Shown piece by piece: positions 22,842 through 32,028 of a stretch of DNA of 51,965 bases. The DNA lies in assembly GCA_045601405.1 (NCBI GenBank), contig JAZRZO010000036.1:1-51965 (forward strand), written 5' to 3'. The position numbers and the translations under genes are program-made. Every line of letters begins with the position of its first letter. Positions within the stretch are counted from its first letter, which is position 1. This DNA comes from RGIG5612 sp045601405 (lineage in GTDB: Bacteria > Bacillota > Clostridia > Lachnospirales > Lachnospiraceae). A model generated the notes under the pieces. The model saw only the letters and a program-made list of their open reading frames with translations, searched no databases and had not been told where the DNA came from.

Positions 22842-24056
22842 TTATCCCTTTATCACTTCAAGCATCCTGTCTATGCTTTTGTCTCTTTCAAAATTTTCCT
22901 GCTGACATACAAAGGCTTTTCTGCCCATTTCCATTCTTTCCTCATCTGTCATTCCCATCAGCCTTTTTATGTTTTTGGCAAGGGCAGCCGGATCATCGGG
23001 TGATGATAAGAGTCCGCATCCCGCTTTGGCAACGATATCATTTATCTCCCCTTCCATCGCTACCAGCAGCGGCCTGCCGGATGCCATATAGCTCATCACC
23101 TTAGCCGGTATGGAATAGTCCTCTACCCCCTCTGATCTTAGAGTTGCTATGAGCGCATCAGCAATGTCCGCATAATCAGGCATTTTCTCCACCGGATGAA
23201 ATCCTTCGAAAAAGAATATGTCATTCAGGCCGCGCGCAAGGACATCCGCCTTCAAATCCTTAAGGCTCATTCCGTCTCCGACTATTATGAACCTGATATC
23301 CTTAATCCCTTCAGCCTTTAATAACCCGGCCGCCTCTGTCATCAGAGTAAAATTCTGGGCCGGCGAGATATTCCCCGTAAATACTATGTTGAATCCGCCC
23401 CCGTATTTTTGCCGGAGCTCCGGGTCGCTGCTTCTTCTTTCATAGAGTTTTTCCGGAGACTGCGGTATAAAGCTTATTTTCTTCTCAACCGGCTTTAGCT
23501 TTTCCATAAAATATTGCCGCATTTTTTCGGATACTGTTATCAGTCTGTCCGGTTTTTTATATATGTTCATGGATATGGCGTACATCAGCTTTCTCAAAAA
23601 ACGGTTCTTGATATCGAGCACCGAATAAAGATTCTGCGGCCATATATCCAGGATGTACATTACAGTATCCGTCTTTTTCTTTCTTCCCAATCTTAAGCCT
23701 GCTGCTGCCATCATTACAGGGGAAAGCTGGTAAATGAAGACTCTGTCATAATCATTCTTCATCAGCCTTCCGACTCTCAACCAGCTGGCAATGGGAAAGG
23801 TGATATAATTCAGGAATATCCTTATGTTTGAGTTATTTCCTCTTTTTATCTCGAAGGTCCTGTATATCTTTACACCTTCATGCAGTTCTTCCTTTATACT
23901 ATGGGAATCATACCCCTCAAAAAACTGACCGGACGGATAGTTGGGCTGACCGCAAAGGACATCCACTGTATGTCCCCTTTCAACAAAGCCCTTTACGATA
24001 TCATTTATCCTGAAGTTTTCCGGCCAGTAGTGCTGGCATACAACAAGAATCTTCAT
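22842..24056 (-). CDS. GT4 glycosyltransferase (WbuB-like)
   Basis: 404 residues with a GT-B fold. The N-terminus is the WbuB-type pattern: VVCQHYWPENFRINDIVKG, then GHTVDVLCGQPNYP. The C-terminal nucleotide-sugar domain has GDGMSLKDLK and EDYSIPAKVMSYMASGRPLL (about 322-341), the E-x7-E region of retaining GT4 enzymes. WbuB-group enzymes add N-acetylated deoxy-amino sugars such as FucNAc. It directly follows a UDP-GlcNAc 2-epimerase gene, which also points to an N-acetylamino sugar. Confidence 0.93.
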   Translation of the reverse strand: MKILVVCQHYWPENFRINDIVKGFVERGHTVDVLCGQPNYPSGQFFEGYDSHSIKEELHEGVKIYRTFEIKRGNNSNIRIFLNYITFPIASWLRVGRLMKNDYDRVFIYQLSPVMMAAAGLRLGRKKKTDTVMYILDIWPQNLYSVLDIKNRFLRKLMYAISMNIYKKPDRLITVSEKMRQYFMEKLKPVEKKISFIPQSPEKLYERRSSDPELRQKYGGGFNIVFTGNISPAQNFTLMTEAAGLLKAEGIKDIRFIIVGDGMSLKDLKADVLARGLNDIFFFEGFHPVEKMPDYADIADALIATLRSEGVEDYSIPAKVMSYMASGRPLLVAMEGEINDIVAKAGCGLLSSPDDPAALAKNIKRLMGMTDEERMEMGRKAFVCQQENFERDKSIDRMLEVIKG

Positions 24057-24063
24057 CTGACGG

Positions 24064-25194
24064 TTATCTTTTTTTTCGCCACACCGTCCGGTTGACTATA
24101 TCAGTATAGCTCTGTATCAGCCTCACTACCTTAGCGGAAACATTGTACTCTTCGTAATCATGGCCAATGGCAAAGCCCTCATCATCCATAAGCAGCTTTA
24201 TCGCCGTATCAACAGAGCTTCCTATCGTATCCTTGTCGATGCCGCCGATCACGACACTGCCCATATCAAGGGCTTCCGGTCTTTCCGTTGAAGTCCGGAT
24301 AAGGACCGCCGCGAAATTAAGCATCGCACTCTCCTCCGAAAGCGTTCCGGAATCAGAAAGCACGCAGAGCGCATTTTGCTGAAGTTTGTTGTAGTCAAAA
24401 AAACCGAAAGGCTCCATACTCCTTACCAGAGGATGAAATTTATATTCTCTTTTTTCTATGAATTTTCTGCTCCTCGGATGAGTTGAATATATCACCGGAA
24501 CCTCATATTTTTCCGCCATGGCATTGATGGAATCCATAAGCGAATAAAAATTTTCTTCCAGGTCTATATTTTCCTCCCTATGCGCGGAAACCAGGATATA
24601 TCTTCCTTTTTCGAGTCCCTCCTGTTCAAGAACGCTGCTCGCCTCTATCTTTTCCATGTTCTTTTCAAGGACCTCCCTCATAGGAGAACCGGTGACAAAA
24701 ACGGTCTTCCCGTCCACACCTTCCTCAAGCAGATAACGTCTGGAATTTTCTGTATATGGAAGATTGATATCCGATATGTGATCTACTATCTTTCTGTTTA
24801 TCATCTCCGGAACATTCCAGTCCCAGCAACGATTTCCCGCTTCCATGTGAAAGATCGGTATCTTAAGGCGTTTTGCGGATATTGCGCAGAGCGCTGAGTT
24901 GGTATCTCCCAGTACAAGGAGCGCATCGGGTTTTATGTCCGCCATCAGCGTATAGCTCTTTGAGATTATCGCCCCCATTGTAGCTCCGAGATCAGCTCCC
25001 GCAGCCTCCAGATAATAGTCCGGCTCCCTGAGACCCAGTTCCTCAAAGAATACCTGATTCAGTTTGTAATCATAATTCTGTCCGGTGTGCACCAGGATAT
25101 GATCGAAATAGAGATCGCTTTTTTTAATTGTCTCTGAAAGCCTTATGATCTCCGGCCTTGTTCCTATTATCGTCATCAGTTTCAATCTGCCCAT
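24064..25194 (-). CDS. wecB: Non-hydrolysing UDP-GlcNAc 2-epimerase (WecB family)
   Basis: 376 residues from the ATG at 25194, chosen because AAAGGAG lies 6 bases upstream; the longer frame to 25221 lacks such a site. Motifs: TIIGTRPEII, VHTGQNYDYKLNQVFFEELG, GDTNSAL, SAHREENID and SDSGTLSEESAML. The enzyme interconverts UDP-GlcNAc and UDP-ManNAc; relatives in capsule clusters act on UDP-2,6-dideoxy amino sugars. The gene follows a likely internal promoter (25243-25265) and the repeat at 25318, so the five downstream genes can be transcribed separately from the acylation genes. Confidence 0.92.
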   Translation of the reverse strand: MGRLKLMTIIGTRPEIIRLSETIKKSDLYFDHILVHTGQNYDYKLNQVFFEELGLREPDYYLEAAGADLGATMGAIISKSYTLMADIKPDALLVLGDTNSALCAISAKRLKIPIFHMEAGNRCWDWNVPEMINRKIVDHISDINLPYTENSRRYLLEEGVDGKTVFVTGSPMREVLEKNMEKIEASSVLEQEGLEKGRYILVSAHREENIDLEENFYSLMDSINAMAEKYEVPVIYSTHPRSRKFIEKREYKFHPLVRSMEPFGFFDYNKLQQNALCVLSDSGTLSEESAMLNFAAVLIRTSTERPEALDMGSVVIGGIDKDTIGSSVDTAIKLLMDDEGFAIGHDYEEYNVSAKVVRLIQSYTDIVNRTVWRKKR

Positions 25195-25242
25195 ACTTGC
25201 TCCTTTCCAGCTGGCGCTCATTCCGCCCGAAAACCAGCATTT

Positions 25243-25265
25243 ATTATATTACTTTATACGTATAA
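25243..25265 (-). promoter_or_regulatory. Internal promoter -10 and palindrome upstream of wecB
   Basis: On the minus strand TATAAT occupies 25248-25243, about 49 bases before the wecB ATG, with a weak -35. Just upstream is the perfect 12-bp palindrome TTATACGTATAA (25254-25265), placed in the -10/-35 spacer where a repressor could act. This is the only sizeable gap inside the glycan cluster. Confidence 0.5.
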
Positions 25266-25317
25266 TTACCAGCAGATACAAAATTGTCGGAGCAAGGCTG
25301 TATATCTCGGCTAAGCT

Positions 25318-25357
25318 GCATATATATCGAAGTGTGACTAACCCGGCAATCGTCACA
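25318..25357 (-). repeat. Copy A of a 40-bp repeat also found at 51734
   Basis: The 40 bases 25318-25357 match 51734-51773 at 35 positions, sharing GCATATATATCGA, GACTAA and CCGGCAATCGTCACA. Here TGTGAC (25333-25338) and GTCACA (25352-25357) form an inverted repeat. Both copies lie in the same orientation, upstream of a minus-strand gene and its TATAAT. The region between repeat and promoter also looks related. Confidence 0.7.
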
Positions 25358-25420
25358 AGGTCATCGCTGATCGATACGGCTTCATACCGGAGGAACAGAG
25401 GATATTTTCCACTCTGATCT

Positions 25421-26494
25421 TCAGGCGGTTCGGAACAGACGGCCAAAGATCAGTCTTTCGATCAGATTCAGTGTAAATACAGAAATAAAAATGCAGACTA
25501 TACTGTAGATAAAAACAAGGACATCATTGCCAAACAAAGCCGGCAGCCCGATCGATACGACCAGGGCGTGCATGATGTATTTGACGATCATTTCATTGCC
25601 GCAAAGATACAGTGAATCCTTTCCGGCAAAAGCCAGTGCCGTCCCGACTCCGGGTACAAGCGCCAGGAGCCTTGCGATCACCACTTCCATGAATATCAGT
25701 ATCATTGCATATAAGAATGCGTATATCTCAAATACAGGCGCCGGCAGCACCATACTTACAAAGTTTATCAACTCCGATCCGCCGGACAGCGTATACGCGG
25801 CAAGCGCCAGCGATGTTGCGAAGCATATCCAGAGTGATACCTTCGCACCGGTGCTCTGTTCGCTGTATTTCCACCTTTTTATCAAAGGGAATGCAAATGC
25901 TCCAACCGCATAATAAAGGATATATACCATGGCCGAGTCCACGTTCCATATCCACATTGGTGTCTGAGTCGGTTCGTGCGGAAGAAGCGTTACCCCCGCT
26001 ATAAAAAGCAATACCGGAGTGATGAGCGTAAGCGCTCTGCCGACCTTTTTATCCTCCATAAGACTCAGAAGCCGTTTTATCACCTCAAAAACGATCGACA
26101 CAACAAACAGACAAGTGAAAAACCAAAGCGGGCCGGGAACCCGGTTCCTTATTCCTGCCGCGGAAACGATCAGGGCCTGCCCGAGTTCAGAAAACTCAAG
26201 CTCTCCCACAATAAGCGAAAATCCATAAAATAGTAAAGTAAATACCACATAAGGTAAAAAGACAGTTCTGATCTTTTTTATCAGAAAAGTTCCAAACGTG
26301 CCTTCCCCCGGCTCAGTCGACGCGAAAAACCCGCTGATAAAAAAGAAAAGCGGCACATGATGCGCGTAAATAAATGCCAGAGTATTGTCGCCCTGAACGA
26401 TATGTCCCGCATAGATAAGCGTCATCCCGATAAATCTCAGGATGTCAACCCAGGCTATTCTTCCGTTGTAGCTGAATATCTTCCCGGCATTCAA
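25421..26494 (-). CDS. Acyltransferase 3 family membrane protein
   Basis: 357 residues, about 10 membrane spans. The acyltransferase-3 signature is present: RIAWVDILRFIGMTLI followed by AGH (H31), and YAHHVPLFFFISGF (H45/H46). These proteins move acetyl or similar acyl groups from cytoplasmic acyl-CoA onto external glycans (the OatA/NodX type). This is an acyl-CoA-type transferase, unlike the three MBOAT proteins of the cluster, so it likely makes a separate modification such as O-acetylation. Its start overlaps the stop of the methyltransferase-like gene. Confidence 0.92.
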   Translation of the reverse strand: MNAGKIFSYNGRIAWVDILRFIGMTLIYAGHIVQGDNTLAFIYAHHVPLFFFISGFFASTEPGEGTFGTFLIKKIRTVFLPYVVFTLLFYGFSLIVGELEFSELGQALIVSAAGIRNRVPGPLWFFTCLFVVSIVFEVIKRLLSLMEDKKVGRALTLITPVLLFIAGVTLLPHEPTQTPMWIWNVDSAMVYILYYAVGAFAFPLIKRWKYSEQSTGAKVSLWICFATSLALAAYTLSGGSELINFVSMVLPAPVFEIYAFLYAMILIFMEVVIARLLALVPGVGTALAFAGKDSLYLCGNEMIVKYIMHALVVSIGLPALFGNDVLVFIYSIVCIFISVFTLNLIERLIFGRLFRTA

Positions 26495-27336
26495 AGCTTT
26501 ATCACTGTCCTGTCCTTACGTCTTCTCAAAGGCTCATATATAAACTGCCGGAAGGTGTATACCAGCTTCCTTGGCATTTTTTCTATCAATGAGTCTCGGT
26601 GAGCTGTGTTGGTAACGCTTCTGTCATCCTCATACCAGCCCTCTTCATAATCAGTCTGCTGAGCTGTTATCTTCGGTCCCGTTTTGGCGATCTTTCGGGC
26701 GATGACATATATCTCTGTCTGTGTGTTCACATCAAACTGGAGCCTCTGCCCCGCCGTAACCGTTGATGTGTTTATCCTCCACACCTTATCTTTAGCGGAG
26801 AATTTAACTATGAACACATCTTTAAGTTCCATACCGTTTGTTTCCGAAAAAACACTGTAGAAGAAGTCCGGTGAAAACTGATACAGGCCATGTCCGTTAA
26901 AATTATTCGCGGGAACCATCGAAAGGTAATACCCCCCGCACTCAAGCATGCTGAAGGTATTGTGCAGAAGCTGTGGAACATTGAACACATGCTCCATCGT
27001 CCCCCCGTCTATGATGAAAGAATATTGCTCTTTCATCTCATCAGGAACAGGTTCGTTAAGATCAAAAACTATATCCGGGTCTTCGTGCGCAAAGCCGTCA
27101 AGACTCACCGGGTGTACCCCGTACATGTCCACAAAGAGCTTTTCAACATACGGACTGTCAAAATCCTCGTCCAGCTTTTCACTGCCGATCCCGCTAAATC
27201 CCTTAAGATACCTTTCAAACTCCCTTCTGCTGAAGGCTCTGAACTGACGTCCAAGCGTGAGCGTTTTTGAAACATCTGCGCCATATTTTTTTCTTGCGTA
27301 TTCGATCGCCAGCATCGATGTTATCCTGAGACCCAT
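26491..27336 (-). CDS. Methyltransferase-like protein of a polysaccharide-cluster family
   Basis: 281 residues. A central segment, FIIDGGTMEHVFNVPQLL, with YLSMVPANNFNGHGLYQFSP, resembles class I SAM-methyltransferase folds (motif IV/V region) found in glycan clusters. The usual glycine-rich SAM loop (D.G.G.G) is not evident; IVFDLNEPV stands near that place. It could be a methyltransferase with a degenerate cofactor site or a distinct enzyme with the same fold. The N-terminal 60 residues are basic and helical. It sits 11 bases after the adenylating-ligase gene. Confidence 0.6.
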   Translation of the reverse strand: MGLRITSMLAIEYARKKYGADVSKTLTLGRQFRAFSRREFERYLKGFSGIGSEKLDEDFDSPYVEKLFVDMYGVHPVSLDGFAHEDPDIVFDLNEPVPDEMKEQYSFIIDGGTMEHVFNVPQLLHNTFSMLECGGYYLSMVPANNFNGHGLYQFSPDFFYSVFSETNGMELKDVFIVKFSAKDKVWRINTSTVTAGQRLQFDVNTQTEIYVIARKIAKTGPKITAQQTDYEEGWYEDDRSVTNTAHRDSLIEKMPRKLVYTFRQFIYEPLRRRKDRTVIKL

Positions 27337-27347
27337 AACACTTTACC

Positions 27348-28883
27348 CTATATATATAACTCCTCCAGTTTCTTCCGGTCTATCTTGTTTGTCTTGCTCA
27401 GCGGTATGCTGTCAAGCTTGATAACCCGGTTGGGAACCATGTGCCTTGGAAGCTTCTCTCTCAGGCTTGCGCGTAACTCCTTAGGCTCGACCCGCCCCGC
27501 GTAAACCAGGATTATATGCTCTTTTTTCCTGTCATATACACAGGCGCACTGCATCTGGTCATCAAACGAGGTGGCTGCCAGCTCTATTTCACCCAGCTCC
27601 ACACGGTATCCCATATGCTTTATCATAAAATCCTTTCGTGATAAAAAAACCAGCTCCCCGTATTCATTCCGCTTAACTATATCTCCGGTCATATAAACAA
27701 GCTCTCCCGGCTTAAAAATCCCCTGCCTGAATTTTGCCTTTGTTTCCTCCTCGTCATTAAGATATCCTATTCCTATTCCCGGTCCTGCCATGCAAAGCTG
27801 TCCCCGCTCTCCGTCTGACACTTCGGTTCCGTCCTCTCTGATTATATACGCGCTCGTTGTCTCCAGAGGGAACCCTATAGGAACCCGTTCATCATCGGCC
27901 AGAGGCCGTTCTATATAATATCCTACGGAAGGATAAAACTCTGTGGCGCCGTACATCTGCGTGTAAGTCGGAGAAGGAAGCGCCTTCCTCATTTTATTCA
28001 GCAACTTTGTGGACATTACATCGCCGGCAAATGATATAGTCTTCAGGTTTTCATTCAGCTCTTCCTCATAGCCCTCCCACACTGAAAACCGGGAAAACAT
28101 GGTGAGTCCCGAGGTAGGCCACAACAGGATCGTAAGCTTATTATCAACCATATATTTTACAAGCTCCGCCGGCTGGCTGAAAAGACCGCCCGGCATAAAG
28201 AAGCAGGTCGACTCTGAGGCAATGCTGATAAACAGTATCAGTTCTCCAAGCGCGTAATACAGCCTCGGCTGGTTACCTATCCTGTCGGACAGTCCGACCT
28301 TAAGGTGCCTTCCGCATATACCAGCGGGATACAGGATCCCGTTATGTCCCGTTATAACTCCCTTGGGAGTTCCCGTCGAGCCGGAGGTGAAGGTGATACT
28401 CGCGGGCGCCTGTGAGATATCATCACAAATAATCGGCGGAACCTGTATCTCATCTGAATCCGACTCCGGGATATCCTCATACACAAGGATCTTTCCGGAA
28501 AGTTCAAGACTTTCCGCTTTTTCCTTCAGCTTCCTGTCTGTTATCAAAAGCCTTGGCTTCAGGCTCTGCATGATCTTGTCCATCCGCTCCTTAGGCATAT
28601 CCATATCAAGTACAGAATAATAATCCCCGGCATACAGTATTCCGTGCATGGCCGCGGTTATGTTTATCTCCCCGTCCATCAGCACGGCAACCGGAGACGG
28701 CTCTTTATTCTGAAGCTCTTCAGGGTCCTCATCGAATTCTCTCAGAATAGCTTTTGCCACCTGAAGAGACCTCGCCCTCATCTTTGCGTATGTCATCTGA
28801 CCGTACTGGTCTGCAAAACCTGTTTTATCCGGAAAGTCTTTTGCTGCCTTATCTAAAAGCTCAGTCAACCGCTTAAATGCCAT
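27348..28883 (-). CDS. AMP-forming adenylating ligase, DltA-like
   Basis: 511 residues, the length of a stand-alone NRPS/DltA adenylation enzyme. Motifs in order: TFTSGSTGTPKG (164-175) for ATP binding, YGATEFYPSVGY, YMTGDIVKRNEYG and the catalytic-lysine end LSKTNKIDRKKL (about residue 501). It would activate an amino or carboxylic acid as acyl-AMP and load it on a phosphopantetheine carrier. Carrier genes lie in the same transcription unit (42337 and 44238), and an MBOAT plus an SGNH gene follow the DltB/DltD pattern nearby (29588 and 31051). The substrate is not readable from the sequence. It overlaps the GT2 gene by 11 bases. Confidence 0.88.
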   Translation of the reverse strand: MAFKRLTELLDKAAKDFPDKTGFADQYGQMTYAKMRARSLQVAKAILREFDEDPEELQNKEPSPVAVLMDGEINITAAMHGILYAGDYYSVLDMDMPKERMDKIMQSLKPRLLITDRKLKEKAESLELSGKILVYEDIPESDSDEIQVPPIICDDISQAPASITFTSGSTGTPKGVITGHNGILYPAGICGRHLKVGLSDRIGNQPRLYYALGELILFISIASESTCFFMPGGLFSQPAELVKYMVDNKLTILLWPTSGLTMFSRFSVWEGYEEELNENLKTISFAGDVMSTKLLNKMRKALPSPTYTQMYGATEFYPSVGYYIERPLADDERVPIGFPLETTSAYIIREDGTEVSDGERGQLCMAGPGIGIGYLNDEEETKAKFRQGIFKPGELVYMTGDIVKRNEYGELVFLSRKDFMIKHMGYRVELGEIELAATSFDDQMQCACVYDRKKEHIILVYAGRVEPKELRASLREKLPRHMVPNRVIKLDSIPLSKTNKIDRKKLEELYI

Positions 28884-29601
28884 TTTTAAATCTCCTTCGC
28901 AACCTGATGATGTTTTTCAAGTAGTCCGCGATCTGTCCTATAACATTTACGTGTCCGCCTTCAGCCTCCCTGTATATCACAGGTATCTCCGCGATCTCAG
29001 CCTCGCTGCGTTCAGCGCGTATAAGCAGCTCTATGATAAAAAACCATCCGTTTTCAGTATCATCGGATTCTCTGATAAGCTCTTCAACAAAGCTTTTGCG
29101 GAAAAATTTAAAGCCGCATATTGCGTCGCTTGCTTTCATATTAAGGCCGGCCTTCAAGGCCAGAGTCAGCCCTCTTGACGTTATCTGCCTGTACCACGCG
29201 CGGCCTATGGTCCTGGACCCCTTTGCCTGCTTGGAAGCGTTTACCATCATCAGATCAGCGTCATTATCAAACAGGTTCCTCATCTTTATCAGCGTCCTCA
29301 GATCAGTGGACAGATCTATATCCATGTATCCCACGATATCAGCTGTATTCCGCGCCACACCGGTCCTGAACGCTGCTCCGACACCCTTCTGACTTATCCT
29401 CGTATATGAAACAACAGAAAACTCCTCTGCAAGCTTTTCTGCTATCTCCCCGGTCCTGTCCGCGGACGCGTTATCTACAATGCTCAGACGGATATCATCA
29501 TCCGGCATATACTTTGAAATAAATCCTATTGTTTTTCTTATCCCCTGTTCCAGTCTGTTCTCTTCGTTATAGACCGGAAACAGTATATTAATACTGTGCA
29601 T
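28873..29601 (-). CDS. GT2 glycosyltransferase (polyprenyl-phosphate type)
   Basis: 242 residues, GT-A fold: ILFPVYNEENRLEQGI, VDNASADRTGEIA and the donor site GYMDIDLSTDL (about 91-101), then CGFKFFRKSF. It lacks C-terminal membrane spans. The sequence is close to dolichyl-phosphate glucose/mannose synthase-like GT2 proteins. Its position between the MBOAT and ligase genes, with overlaps on both sides (14 and 11 bases), implies translational coupling and a shared pathway. Confidence 0.9.
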   Translation of the reverse strand: MHSINILFPVYNEENRLEQGIRKTIGFISKYMPDDDIRLSIVDNASADRTGEIAEKLAEEFSVVSYTRISQKGVGAAFRTGVARNTADIVGYMDIDLSTDLRTLIKMRNLFDNDADLMMVNASKQAKGSRTIGRAWYRQITSRGLTLALKAGLNMKASDAICGFKFFRKSFVEELIRESDDTENGWFFIIELLIRAERSEAEIAEIPVIYREAEGGHVNVIGQIADYLKNIIRLRRRFKNGI

Positions 29602-31054
29602 ATATAAACTCTGTATTTTTAATGCTTAGTGACAATATTATCATAATAATGACATACCAGTAAATAAGTATTCTCACTCCAAATCTCTGCTCAGCAACGA
29701 TATCCGCTATACCTTTTTCTTTCCGGTCCTCGATCTTTGATATAACGATCATCGTTATAAATCCGGCGAGCATAAGTATCCACTGCAACACATTCAGGTC
29801 AAACCTGAACAGGCCACCGTCAAACAGCTTTTCTATATGAAATCCTGTAAATATCTTCGAGGTGAATTCACTGAATTTACGCGGTGTATCCGCGCACAAA
29901 AGCACCGGCCATATGAGAAGCGCCGTTCTGACCTTCTGCCATGATCGCCATAACACATCCTTCTCCAGCGCAGGATGCGCCTGTGCAAATTTTCTGCTGA
30001 CAGGCGAAAGCAGAAAAGTAACGACAAACAGTACGGCATACTGCAGCCCCAGCAGCGCGTACATCACCCCTGCTCCGTGCCATATTCCCATGATAAAGAA
30101 CAGTATGAAAAACGCTATGCTCGCAACTATCCTTTTCCTGAGCTTTTTATTCTTCCCGGATACCCTTACGAATCTTTTTGCTGCGCTGCTCATTATAATG
30201 GGATAGTATATATAGTCACGCAGCCAGTTTCCGAGAGTAATGTGCCACCTTCTCCAGAATTCATCGACGCTGCCCGACTTAAAGGGATGCCGGAAATTCT
30301 CCGGAAGCCTGATCCCCAGCATCGAGCTCATACCGACCGACATATCCACGCAGCCCGAAAAGTCCGCGTAAAGCTGCAGAAAGAACAGAAGGATATCCAA
30401 CAACACAAACACACCTGCGGCATTTTCCTTTGAGTTCACCGCTTCTATGAAAACCGCTATCCTGTTGGCCACCACCATCTTCTTGAACATACCGTATCCA
30501 AACCTTAATATGCCCTTGAATACGACATCGCGGTCAAACGCGTGTCCGGCGCAAAGCTGTGGCGTAAGCTCTTTATATCTGTTTATGGGTCCCTGGACTA
30601 TAGAAGGGAAATAAAAGGCAAAAAGCATAAGCTTTGTTATGTCGGTCTCTGCTTCGATATCCTCCCTGTACACATCCACCACATAGCCTGTCATCATAAG
30701 TGTATAATAGGATATACCGAGAGGGGCTATGAACTTTTCTATGATCCCGTTCCCTCTTAAAAAGCCCTCACTCATGGCAGGGACATACATAAGCAGCACA
30801 AGCACCGCTATATTAAATATCACGGCTGTCGCCGCCGCAAGCTTCCTGTTAGAGCCTTTCTTTATTGCTTTTGCCAGAAGAAAAGTGATGACAGTCTCTG
30901 CCGCAAGTACTATAAGGGCGGGCCATGCCGCATAAGCATAAAACAGCATGCTCCCCGCAAGGAGGATAAAGCGCTGCGCTTTTTGGGGGCAGAGATAGTA
31001 GGCGGCAAATAAAACTGCGAAAAACAGGAAGAAAATGAAGCTTATATAATTCAT
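29588..31054 (-). CDS. MBOAT membrane O-acyltransferase (DltB/AlgI-like), first of three
   Basis: 488 residues, about 11 membrane spans. The conserved EFWRRWHITLGNWLRDYIYYP (WRRWH 267-271) precedes the invariant His in GIWHGAG (H326). DltB and AlgI relatives pass acyl groups across the membrane to surface polymers. It is coupled (4-base overlap) to the SGNH gene upstream and is nearest the DltA-like ligase, so it is the best candidate to use the acyl group activated by that enzyme. Confidence 0.95.
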   Translation of the reverse strand: MNYISFIFFLFFAVLFAAYYLCPQKAQRFILLAGSMLFYAYAAWPALIVLAAETVITFLLAKAIKKGSNRKLAAATAVIFNIAVLVLLMYVPAMSEGFLRGNGIIEKFIAPLGISYYTLMMTGYVVDVYREDIEAETDITKLMLFAFYFPSIVQGPINRYKELTPQLCAGHAFDRDVVFKGILRFGYGMFKKMVVANRIAVFIEAVNSKENAAGVFVLLDILLFFLQLYADFSGCVDMSVGMSSMLGIRLPENFRHPFKSGSVDEFWRRWHITLGNWLRDYIYYPIIMSSAAKRFVRVSGKNKKLRKRIVASIAFFILFFIMGIWHGAGVMYALLGLQYAVLFVVTFLLSPVSRKFAQAHPALEKDVLWRSWQKVRTALLIWPVLLCADTPRKFSEFTSKIFTGFHIEKLFDGGLFRFDLNVLQWILMLAGFITMIVISKIEDRKEKGIADIVAEQRFGVRILIYWYVIIMIILSLSIKNTEFIYAQY

Positions 31055-32028
31055 CGCAATTCCTCCTGAAACAGAGTTTCAGCTATATATGCTGTATATT
31101 TTTCCGCCCCCTTTTTATTCAGATGGTCGGCATCATCAAAATATTCTGCCGGATAGCTTGCGAACTCCGTGTCTATATGCGCATCGGGATATTCCTTACT
31201 CAGTAAGACAAAATAATCACGAAACGGCTCTATGGTCTTCATCGCCTTGCCGTAGCTCTCATCTATCAGCGGCGCGTTAAGGGAAAAAACCTCAATATCA
31301 TTTTCAATACACAGTTCTATCGTCTTGCGGTAATATGTATCAAGTGTCCTGAGCATGACAAACTTTTCCATGTCATTTTCCGTGCTTGTAGGCCACCAGC
31401 TCACAAACGTCTTAAATCCCCTGTTTTTTTCCATTTCCTCATAGGCTTTTCTGTTGAGTGCCTTCCTGCCCTCTCCCACTGAATTGACTACGGGAGACAT
31501 ATATTTTGTCGGAGACTTTATCTTATATTCCAGAAGCGTAAAAACACTGTCTCCGCCTGCTTTTCTCAATGCATCTGTTTCCTTCTGCCTGCCGGCTTCT
31601 CTTATCACTTCATTTGCCTGTTCAAAGCTCAGGTAATCAAAATAGATGCTCCGTGTCCAGAAACCGTCAAAGTCTGTAAAATGAAAGGAGCATACGGAAA
31701 GGATCACCGCCTTAGGCTTCCCCCTGTTTTCAATGTGATCCTTTAATGTGTAATATGCTTCAACAGATGTGGTCCCTCCCTGCGCGAGGCTGATGCAGCT
31801 GTCTGATATCTGTTCCGGGATAAAAGCAGACTTGGCTCTTGAATCTCCCAGTATCAGTATATCCGCGGGCGCAAGATCACTCTTTCCGTTCAGGTAATCC
31901 TTTGCCTGGGTAAAATAAGAATATTCCCCGTCCATATAATCCGCGGGGAATATGGCTATATATGCCCAGATAAGTATCAGAGGGATAAATATCAGTATTG
32001 CTTTGCCTATGATACGGATGGCTTTCAT
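31051..32028 (-). CDS. SGNH-fold (DltD/AlgJ-like) membrane-anchored protein, first of three
   Basis: 325 residues. One N-terminal membrane span (about 5-25) anchors an external SGNH-type domain with GDSRAKSAF (S63) and DADHLNKKGA (D299, H302), the Ser-Asp-His set of the family. Such proteins partner MBOAT transferases in alanylation or acetylation of surface polymers (DltD, AlgX/AlgJ, PatB). Its stop overlaps the MBOAT start, the classic partner arrangement. Confidence 0.85.
   Translation of the reverse strand: MKAIRIIGKAILIFIPLILIWAYIAIFPADYMDGEYSYFTQAKDYLNGKSDLAPADILILGDSRAKSAFIPEQISDSCISLAQGGTTSVEAYYTLKDHIENRGKPKAVILSVCSFHFTDFDGFWTRSIYFDYLSFEQANEVIREAGRQKETDALRKAGGDSVFTLLEYKIKSPTKYMSPVVNSVGEGRKALNRKAYEEMEKNRGFKTFVSWWPTSTENDMEKFVMLRTLDTYYRKTIELCIENDIEVFSLNAPLIDESYGKAMKTIEPFRDYFVLLSKEYPDAHIDTEFASYPAEYFDDADHLNKKGAEKYTAYIAETLFQEELR

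Noticed and set aside
25249..25446. 65-codon minus-strand frame in the gap before wecB
   Set aside because: It needs a TTG start inside the acyltransferase gene without a ribosome site, and it covers the repeat and promoter sequences. The frame may be open by chance, although the similar frame at copy B is noted as an alternative.
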